The translations under genes were made by a program, and so were the position numbers. 32,652 nucleotides of DNA from Monoraphidium neglectum (Eukaryota; Chlorophyta; Chlorophyceae; Sphaeropleales; Selenastraceae), in the NCBI RefSeq assembly GCF_000611645.1, contig NW_014013359.1:1-32652 (forward strand). The letters are read 5' to 3'. Positions 1 through 8,260 of this stretch are shown here, in pieces (position 1 is the stretch's first letter; every line of letters starts with the position of its first letter). Under the pieces are notes generated by a model. That model saw only the letters and a list, made by a program, of their open reading frames with translations. It was not told the origin of the DNA and did no database searches.

Positions 1-39
1 CCTCACCCCTCCCCTTCACCACCCACCCTGCACCCCCAG

Positions 40-400
40 GGCGGAGCGCATCCTGCCCGGCGGCGCGCGCGAGCAGTGGGGCGACAAGTGGCACGAGGCC
101 TTTGCTGACGGCCGCGGGGAGAAGAACGGCGAGGTGTGGTCCGTCGACGGCGGCGGCCACCGCTACCAGCGCTGGTGGGGGGAGCAGCACCCGGGGGACG
201 GCACCGTGCGGCGCCACGGCCACAGCACCGGCGGCGAGCAGTGGGACGAGCGCGTGGCCATGGACACGTACTACAACCCGGTGCCGCACTTTGGCTACAA
301 GCTGGCCCTGGAGCACTCCCCCCAGCTCAAGTCGGTCCCCCTGCGGCCCAAGGACGTGGACGACGACGACCCCTTCGGGCCGGGAGTGGATGACCTGTGA
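40..400 (+). CDS. ESV1/LESV-type Trp-rich starch-granule protein, C-terminal exon (partial)
   Basis: This is the last exon of a gene that begins outside the window. A pyrimidine-rich tract ending in CAG at 37-39 is the acceptor; reading starts at codon 41 and ends at TGA 398-400, giving about 119 residues. The protein carries the spaced tryptophan/glycine signature of EARLY STARVATION 1 and LIKE ESV1: WGDKWHEAF, then EVWSVDGGG, RWWGEQHPGDG, HGHSTGGEQWDERV, and a closing YYNPVPHFGYK...SPQLKSVPL block. In plants these stromal proteins bind glucans and organise the starch granule matrix; that role is known for the family and inferred here. The tail after the conserved block is acidic (DVDDDDPFGPGVDDL). 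ESV1 and LESV cannot be separated from this fragment because the distinguishing N-terminus is missing. Confidence 0.75.
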
Positions 401-1373
401 CGGCAGCGACACGTCGTTGCCCTGGTCGAGGCAACGGCCGAGCCTTGGGGCCCTTGGTGTCGGGGCGGAGGCACGCGCGCTGTGTTGCGTGGGTTTACCT
501 TGCCCTTGGCTGCGGGATGACATGCAGAGCGGGCAGGCACACCGAGTCGCGGCCATGGCGCAAAGCCAGCGCCGGTCGCCCCCCTCACGCTGTCATGGGG
601 GCCTCCTTTTGGGGTTCAGAGGCGAGCGAGGTTGCTATTTCTCCTGCGATTGTGTTGTTTGGAGTGTGAGAGGGCGCCATGCGGAGTGCTATGAGTGTGT
701 ATATATTCAAGGCCAGGCAGCATCTATTGCCGGTCATGTAGGCCCCGGACATTTGCACATCAATTTAAAGTCTGTAGTCCATCAGCACCCACTTTGCCTG
801 CGCGACATGGCACGCACATACAGCCTGCGCGACTGCTTTACCAGCCCGGGCTGGCTCAATGCTTGTAACCCAGGCAATGGCAGATTGCTAGCTCTTGTGG
901 TAGTAGCATACAACACTCCCAGCATCTTAAGGGGGCTGTGCATGGGTGTTCGACGGTGCGCAGGGCTGCGCGGCAGTTGAAAGTGCACAGGCCAACACGG
1001 GGGCCGCAGCTGCAGCGTCATTTGGGCAAGCGATGTTGATATGCTGTGAGATATTGTGTTTTTGATAAATCTCCACGAAAATTTACCATTTCACACCAAC
1101 AGGGGGTAGCCCACTGGGCCAGGCTGCTCGCGCTGCAGCTGCCGGGGCGTGGCAGCTATGGAAACGCCGGGCTAGCGTCCCGATAGAGAGCGCAACACCC
1201 TTACGTCTTCCTGTCCAGGGGACGATATACCATGTTATTCGTAGCGAAACGCGTTGTATTATTTGTTACCATACAACACGATCGCACACATCCCCAAGCG
1301 CCTCCTTTGACCAGCTGTCCGATCATAGGGCGCGGGCCGAGTGCCACGTGAATCTGCGTTCATTATTTACGCA
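401..1373. other. Intergenic: 3' UTR of the starch protein gene and upstream region of the WSC-GH16 gene
   Basis: No gene is recognised here. The left part should be the 3' UTR of the preceding gene, with a TGTAA motif at 864-868 about 465 bases after the stop. The right part, roughly 1000-1373, is AT-richer and precedes the WSC-GH16 start; no clear TATA box was found. Open frames in this stretch have no family features and no coding-like third-position bias. Confidence 0.5.
864..868 (+). other. Putative TGTAA polyadenylation signal
   Basis: TGTAA on the plus strand, downstream of the stop at 400. This pentamer is the usual poly(A) signal of chlorophycean algae and is placed plausibly for the starch protein transcript. 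It is a short motif and could occur by chance. Confidence 0.4.
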
Positions 1374-3820
1374 ATGCAGCGGCTCGTCTTGCTGCTGGTA
1401 GTCCTGTGCGCGGCCTCCAGCGCTACTGCCCAGAGCGCCGATGCGCCGCACGGAGCTTACCTGGTGGGTCTGCGTGCACGCTACATGCCTGAGCAGCGGC
1501 CTCCTGTACCCACCCACACGCCCCGGATGAGATCCTCACCTGCGTGCATTGCAATCCCGTCTGCCAATACCAGGGCTGCTTCGACCTGACCCAGCTGGAC
1601 GGACTGCGCAGCTCCGACCCCCCGGCCCAGTTTGTCTCCTACAGCATCAGCAAGTGCGCCGGCTACTGCCGCACCAAGGGTGCCCCCTTCAATGCAATCA
1701 CCCCCAACTTTGAGTGCCGCTGCCTCAACGTGATCCCCGCGGAAGCCGCGCGTGCACCCGATGCCGCTTGCGGTGACAAGGGTGCAGGTGCCGCGCTCTT
1801 CTACAATCATGCTGATGCGGGCGAGGCCACCTGCCGTGTGGCCAACGTGCCCATGGAGAAAAACAGCTTCAACTTCCACTACAACGACAACCACGCCTCC
1901 TTTGATAACGGCGTCATGACGATCAAGATGGTGGGCAGGGCTGCTGGTTGACAGGTGGACGGACCCACGAGTGTGCAGCTGTTATTCGCTGTGTTGATGG
2001 ACACCCGGCGGAACAGACATGCGCAGGCAGGAGGGGAAAACCATTTTTAAAGGCATGAGTGGCAGTCAGCGCGATGGCGCCGCATGTGCCAGCAAAATGC
2101 ATCCAGCCGAGCGCTGGTGCCGAGTGCTCCACCGCCTCAACCTGCCGTCCCCCTCAACAGGAGGGCAGCAACGGCCTGCGCTTTACAACAAACGATGGCA
2201 AGCACATGTTTGGCATGTACCAGGTGGGAAGTTTGGGCTAGAGGCGTGGGTCAGAGAGCCAGATAGCGATAGCCGTACTACGAAGAGAAGCATGCGCACT
2301 GCGCAGGTGCAGGGGATGTTAGCAGGGGCTGTGCCCTCTGAAGCCACCTCGCGCCCACGCTCTGCCAGCTACTGCGATCCCGGCCTGACACACGCCCAGG
2401 TGACCGGCAAGATCGACAAGTCGTCCGGCGCCGTGACCGCCTTCTACACGCGTTCCAGCGACGACTACAACACCGCCAACTGGGGGGACTTCAGCGAGAT
2501 TGATTACGAGGTGAGGGGCAGCATGTGCGCGTGTGCATGGGTGTGTGTGAGTGAGAGAGAGCGAGCATGTGTCTATGTGCGCGCCCAAGTGCAGGCACAG
2601 TTGTGCGCGTTTGCACGCATATGGAGTCATACATGGGGAAGCCGTGAAGGCCAAGTGATGATATGGTGCAAGCCGTTATTAGTATTTGGTGTTGGCAAAC
2701 TGCTTAAGCTTCCCTCATCTCTGAGAATCCACCATTCGCTTTGGGATCCCATACCTGGCACTCGGGAGTGCCATGGAAGGCCCAGGATGGCAAGCAACAG
2801 CACTCGAATTGACCCGGGCGGGCGCCGCTCACCCCTGCTCTTCTTTCCCCACCACCCCACCCGCCCAGTTCCTCAACGGCAACCCCAGTGTGCCGTCTGG
2901 CCTGTGGCTGAACAGCTTCAACAAGGGCATGAGCGGGGGCGAGCGCCTGGTCAAGCCGGAGGAGTACCGCACTCTGCTGGGCCTCAAGGAGGGGGAGGAC
3001 GCCAGCAACACGTTTGTCACCTTCGCCTTCAACTGGCAGCCCGACCAGGTGGGTCCCGCAGCCGGGGGCATTAGGGGTCAAGACGTGGGACGGAGCATTG
3101 GCAATCCCAAGCCACTGTCTGGCACTGATGCGTGCTTCCTTGCCAGCAGCACCTCGCAGCGTCCTGCTCCCCTCCTTGGCAACCCACGATCCCCCCCGGT
3201 GGCCGGAACCTCTCGCGATGACCTACAGGTGGCGTGGTACGCCAATGGCGTGATGCTGCTGCGGCGGCGCTACGACGAGGAGGTCAGCTGGAAGGACATG
3301 AAGGGGGTGGGCTTCACGCGCTCGTTCAGGCCGCCCAACGCGCCGCAGCACGTGACCTTCAGCATGTGGGCCGACCAGGACCAGGAGCGCGCCTTTGGGG
3401 GCAAGCTGGCCTGGGACAAGTCGCCCTTCACGTCGCAATTCAAGGATCTCAGGTACGTCCAGGGAAGCCAGTGGTGTCAAGGGGGCGGGGGCTGCGGCAA
3501 CTTGGGGGCCTTCGCCTCCTGAGCTCTCCACGCTCAGCAGACGTCACCCATCTTCCTTGAACTGACCCAATTGCACCACCCACGCCCTCTTTTCATTTGC
3601 CAGGCGCGTGCTGTGCGAGGCCAAGGCGGCACCTAGCAATGGCCCAGCCTGGCTGTACCAGCCCCAGGCCCCCACCCCCGCAACTCCCACCACCGAGGCT
3701 GGACCCGTCGCCCCTGCCGCCTCACCAGCCACCGCGGCTGCTGCTGCGTCCCCGGCGGCAAAGGCGTCGCCTGCAATTCAGGCGGTGCAGCAGGCCCAGA
3801 AGCCCAAGAAGGGCCTGTGA
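1374..3820 (+). CDS. Secreted WSC-domain GH16 glucan hydrolase/transglycosylase
   Basis: Seven exons join in frame to 413 residues: 1374-1463, 1574-1930, 2161-2223, 2400-2510, 2869-3048, 3229-3452, 3604-3820. Residues 1-20 form a signal peptide with a leucine/valine core and an ATAQ end. Residues 30-118 are a WSC carbohydrate-binding domain (YLGCFDL, CAGYCRTKG, ECRCLN, about eight cysteines). Residues 129-342 are a glycoside hydrolase family 16 fold. The active-site motif EIDYE sits at 203-207 (nucleophile E203, D205, acid/base E207) and runs across an intron into FLNGN, as in xyloglucan endotransglycosylases (EIDFEFLGN). GAVTAFYTRSS before it, and GGKLAWDKSPF near the end, also match XTH/CRH-type enzymes. 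The C-terminus is a Pro/Ala-rich tail ending KPKKGL. Likely a cell-wall or extracellular beta-glucan remodeller. The substrate cannot be read from the sequence. All splice junctions are GT-AG. Confidence 0.82.
2521..2600. repeat. TG-rich tract in a WSC-GH16 intron
   Basis: Degenerate TG/GA-rich sequence beginning just after the donor at 2511, inside the 358-base intron that splits the catalytic motif EIDYE from FLNGN. Confidence 0.6.
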
Positions 3821-4455
3821 GCGGCGCGCGCAGATTGCCAGCATTTCAAGGCAGGCCTGTGACTACAGGCAGAACAACACACGCACATGCTAATTGTTTG
3901 TGGTAGGCCAGACGACAAGTCTACAAGCAGGGCAAAAGCCGGATACTCAAAACAGGAAGGCGAGCCACTGTGCTCACCATGATCGACTCACAAGGATCGT
4001 TGGTCCAGTCCACACTGCACTCACATGTTTGTGTGCGCACACACAGACTGAATCTGCAACGCATTCTTTGAGTAGCGGCGCTGCGACATGCACCACGCTT
4101 TAAAGAGCCCCAAGTTTTTTTGGCAGGCTCCAATTATTTGGCCACCTCCACTCAGCTCCTGACCTGCGGTACTTTCTCGCACACAAAGGCAGGAATCACA
4201 CACACTCAAATGCGGCGCACAGCAGCACATAATGGTTCTGGTACTGAGTGTCTCTCTTCTCATCTGAATTTGAAATGTTTGTGTTGGGTGAGACTTGTGC
4301 TGCACCTGCGCACAGCCATCCTGCCTGGCAGCCAGCGACACAGATGGGAGCGCACGCACCAGCAGCTCAGGTGCTTTCAACACTTGTAACTCCTTTGCAA
4401 GTCCGCATACTGGCTTGGAGTGTGCAAACGAGTGATTCTGCTTGCATGCTATAGT
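3821..4455. other. Intergenic: convergent 3' UTRs
   Basis: Between the stop of the WSC-GH16 gene (+) and the stop of the coiled-coil gene (-). No coding sequence is recognised. A TGTAA at 4385-4389 fits the plus-strand gene and lies only about 70 bases from the opposite stop codon, so the two 3' UTRs probably overlap or nearly touch. Confidence 0.55.
4385..4389 (+). other. Putative TGTAA polyadenylation signal of the WSC-GH16 gene
   Basis: TGTAA about 565 bases after the TGA at 3818-3820, immediately before the convergent neighbour. Placement is plausible; the motif is short. Confidence 0.4.
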
Positions 4456-7118
4456 TCAAAGTGCATAACCCAAGACCCTTCTGCCAGTGCCCTCTTCACA
4501 GTTTGAAAGTGCAGGGGGGCCGACGCTCTGGGCGCTCATATGCCGGCAACTAGCATTGTTGCCGCCAACATCCTCAGCTGCCTGGTCCACCGCAGCTTGA
4601 ACGTGTGACTTGATTGCCGAAAGCGCGGTGGCATTGGCAACAAATGCTGCCTGCTGGCGTGGCAGGAGCTCTGGAAGCAGCAGTGACTCCAGTCCCAGGT
4701 CCTCTGCCACAGGTAGGGAACAGCCAGGCAAGAGTGCGGGACGACAGCTGATGCATGTTGCTTGGTCAGGTTGCTGTGGATGCATGGGCGTACACCAGCG
4801 CTTGCAGCTCGCATCAATGTACCCCTGCAGCTCAGCCCCACCCTCGCACCTGCCCATCCACGTGTGAAGTCCTCCAACTGCTGAGCGGCTGCGTGAGCCT
4901 CTGCCTCGGCTCTCTCAAGCGCTGCTACCAGATGGCGTGCCTTCCATCGTGCTCCTGCCAGAAATGCGCTCCGCAGGTGGGCAGCAGCCTCAAGCCGAGC
5001 AGCCTTTGATGCCTGCAGTTGGTTGGCCAGCTGTGCGTTGGCTGCCTCGCTCTCTTCTAGCTCGCGGCTGAGGTGAGAACCTCGCTTGGCTACCTGTTGT
5101 TGTGGGGGCCAGGTACCCATGGGGAGGTAATTATCATGTATGGACTCTAAAGACTTGTCTGGCCAGGGCACAAAGAATCAGGGAAAGCATCAGAGGTGTG
5201 TACGTACTGCATGTGTGTAAGCGCGTGTGCGCGTGTGCGTGCGTGCGTGCGTGCGTGTGCGTGCGTGCGTGCGTGTGTGTGTGGGGGGGGGGGAACTGCA
5301 AGCAAGGTACCGGCAATCATGTATTGGGTCCCTCACAGGCAGGTGACCAACGCTGTCCTGCACACGCTGCCTGTGTCATGCAGCCCCCTCTCCAAACCTG
5401 AAGCAGGGCCTTCTGCTTGGAGTCGTCTCGCGCTGCCATCACCCGCCGCGCCTCTGCAAGCTGCCGCTGCAACCGCGATATTTTCTCCTCAGCCACGACC
5501 TGGGGCATGTTGCGGCTGGCATTGCAGCGCCGCCTAATTGCCTCTACTTGCCTCTCGAAGTGCTCCCTCTGCTGCACCAGGCGCGAAGCCTCTCGCTCAC
5601 CAAAAGCCCTGTCCAATCGAGCCAGCAGCGACTCCAGGTGCACCCAGGGGACACTGCCGGCCAGGCCATGCTGCGAGTAAAACTCCTCAATGCACGACAG
5701 AGCCTCTGCTGGCACCCATGAGCACGCTGCTGGCGCCACACCGCGCATGGTGGCCACGTTGGGGGGGCGTTGTTGCCGTGTTGGGCCACGCCCCGCTGTC
5801 GCCGTCCCGGCTTCAAGGGGCAATCCTGCTGAACTGCAGCTGTAGCTGCACCTGTGCTTTGCGCTCTTGTCTGAATGCACCTGCCATGATGCAGTTGCAG
5901 TGGAGCCGTCCCACTGAGGCTTGCCATCGCCGCCAGAAATTCCAAGCTGTTGCACTTCGTCCTGCAGCGCACGCCAGCCGCAGCCAGCAGCGCTGTTGTC
6001 AGTCGCCTTGTGTTGGCAGCCTTTTCCACAACTGCTGGTGCTCGCCTCCCTTCTCGAATAATCGTTGCTGCTGTCGCCGCCGTTGCTGCAGCTGCTATCA
6101 GGACTGCTGCCGCGTTCCTGACCTTGGAGGGTCAGCGCCGCAAGGTCTGCTGCCGCTGCCAGCTCGGCTGATAAGGCTTCTGCGCCCGTCGACTCGAACC
6201 TGGCGCCTGGTACCAGGCCATCATTTGGCACTGAGCGCTCCCCAACTTGAAGCTCGAGCTTTGCTGTGCAATCGTGCAGAGGGTGCACTCTCCCTGCGGG
6301 GCTGCCCCGAGCATTACTGCACTCTGCCCTCCCCCAACCGTCATCACCTGCACCAGGCCTGCTGCTGGCCGCTGCCGGCCCCACTGATGCCGCCTGCAAC
6401 GGCCAAACACGTCCATGACCAGCATGGTCCTGCAGCAGCACCCTAAGGGTCGCGTTCTCAGCCGCCAGGCGCCCGGCCTCGCTGGCGGCTAGCGCGACAC
6501 GGGCTTCCTGTGCATGCAGCTGTTTGCGGAGGCGTGTCGCCTCAACCAACTCAGCAGCTGGGGCCTGGTTGGTGCTTTCGGCACTGGCTGATTGTGTGGC
6601 AAGGGCGTGCGCCTCTGCATGTTTGTCCCACTGCTCCCGTGGCTGCTTCTGCTGCCATGCTGGCCCGCCCGGCGAGCATGCTGCTGTGCTGTAAGGGCCG
6701 CTGACAGCCCGCCACTGACGAGGGTTGCTTAAGTCGACTGCATTGCGAAGACTGCCACCTTGGCTGCCCAGCACAGACTCCTCGGAGTGCACCTGCGCTT
6801 CCTGGATGCCAGAGCGAAGCCGCCGACGTTCCGGATCGTGCCGCATCGACTGAAGCTCAGAGGGACTTCCCTGCTGCTGGGAAGCGTCCTGCGCCTTTGT
6901 AGCTGCTTGATTATCGCACTTGTGCTGCGCCACCTGCAAACAGGCATGTATAGGGATAAAAAGTGCGTGAAATGATGCATTATGGGCAGCAGACCAGCTT
7001 GGACCTGGTGCACCACATGCCCACCCTGCACCTGCTGCTCAAGCTGATCCACACGTTGCTCCAGATAGTGCTGGTACCCGCCGCTATAGAGACCTTGGCC
7101 AAGCCGTGCATGCGCCAT
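4456..7118 (-). CDS. Large coiled-coil protein, function unknown
   Basis: I do not recognise this family. Four exons on the minus strand (7118-7032, 6933-5398, 5093-4850, 4703-4456) join in frame to about 704 residues. The first donor could instead be at 7004 (GTCCAA), which would add nine residues. The ATG at 7116-7118 opens MAHARLGQGLYSGGY, followed by a heptad stretch (YLEQRVDQLEQQ). The long second exon has an Ala/Glu/Leu-rich helix (EATRLRKQLHAQEARVALAA, about residue 165), a low-complexity Ser/Gly/Gln middle, and a second strong helix rich in Arg and Glu near 470-541 (SRLQRQLAEARRVMAARDD). Exon three is almost wholly coiled coil (ELEESEAANAQLANQLQ, ALERAEAEAHAAAQQLED). No catalytic motif, signal peptide or membrane segment is visible. 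A cytoskeletal, basal-body or scaffold role is possible, but only on general grounds. Confidence 0.6.
5221..5293. repeat. Alternating (GC/GT)n tract followed by an 11-G run
   Basis: Positions 5221-5282 alternate purine and pyrimidine without a break (GC, GT and GCGT units), then 5283-5293 is all G. It lies in the intron 5094-5397 of the coiled-coil gene. Such alternation is the classical sequence requirement for Z-DNA. Confidence 0.85.
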
Positions 7119-7944
7119 GAGCAGTGGTTACGGCTCAGAATGGCCGGGTGCGGCTGTAAGGGGCCCGCCCCAGGCCGGTTCCCAATGCTGCCGCTTCTCA
7201 GCTACTGCTCACGCCGATGCGCTGCGCAGGTGGGCAAGGTCGGCAGTGGTGTTGGCGAACAACGCAAAAGGGCAAAGCAATCGAGAAAAACATCGCATAT
7301 GTAGCGCTATGTCGTGCGATTCGCTGTGGAAGGCGGCGAGCGATGTGATTTGAGACGAGCCCGGGTGTTTTTTTCCCTCTCAATCACAGCACCGTACGAC
7401 CCGGTATTTGCGATCCCCAGTATTGACAACAACACGATAGAAAAATAATGTATTCGTATCAATGTGAGCAATGTGAGCACCACTTGGCGGCCTATTGCAG
7501 ACCACTCCCACTGCGCTTGTCAAAATTCAGGTTTGACCAGCGCAAAAGTGGATCAATCATTGACCACATGGTTCTATTTGAACAGGGTCGGATTTTGAAG
7601 AAGTTTTTACTCAGGATTGAAAGTGCGTGTTAAGTTGGTGCGGCGGGCAGTGCACGCCAGCCCGCTGCTTTTGCAAGCAACCGCCAGGCCAGCTGGGTGC
7701 GGCTGCTGCAGACTTTGCTGCAGCAGTTGGTGAGCCCCGCACACGTGGGTGCCTTGCATCCAACGGAATCAAGTATAAGCAGGGCAGCACCTTGTCAGAC
7801 AGGTGCTGTGCTGTGAAGAGTGGCAACACCAGTCGCCCAACTACCTGGCGGTCTCCATCCAGACGGAGCGCCGCCTCCCCACCCCATCTCTGCTTGCCGG
7901 CTGCTGAGACGAGGCACTTCTTTTCCAAGCATGTCAGGTGCCCG
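7119..7944. other. Intergenic between two minus-strand genes
   Basis: Holds the 3' UTR of the cytochrome c peroxidase gene (right side) and the promoter of the coiled-coil gene (left side). The middle, about 7380-7620, is AT-richer. No further gene, RNA gene or clear core-promoter motif was recognised. Confidence 0.45.
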
Positions 7945-8218
7945 TCAGGCCGCCTGGCCGGGCACCCCCAGTGCCAAGAGCTTGGAGAAAGCCGCGGCAA
8001 AGTCCTGTGGGGTTGGCACGGTGAGGTGATAGCCGCCTGATATGAAATTGTAACAGCGGGCAGTCCGCGTTGCAGGTGTCAACACAGCACCAATGAAACC
8101 CACACCAGGCGGGTGTTCCGCACACCTTGAAGAAGGTCTCCTCGTCCTTGGCGTACTCATCAACCACAGGCTTGAACTTGCGGTCCCTGCGTGACATTAG
8201 GCGAGTCGGCGTCTGCAC

Positions 8219-8260
<42 letters not shown>

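Noticed and set aside
2019..3074. Single open frame of 351 codons on the plus strand
   Set aside because: It runs through introns and in a different frame from most of the WSC-GH16 exons; the spliced GH16 model explains the region.
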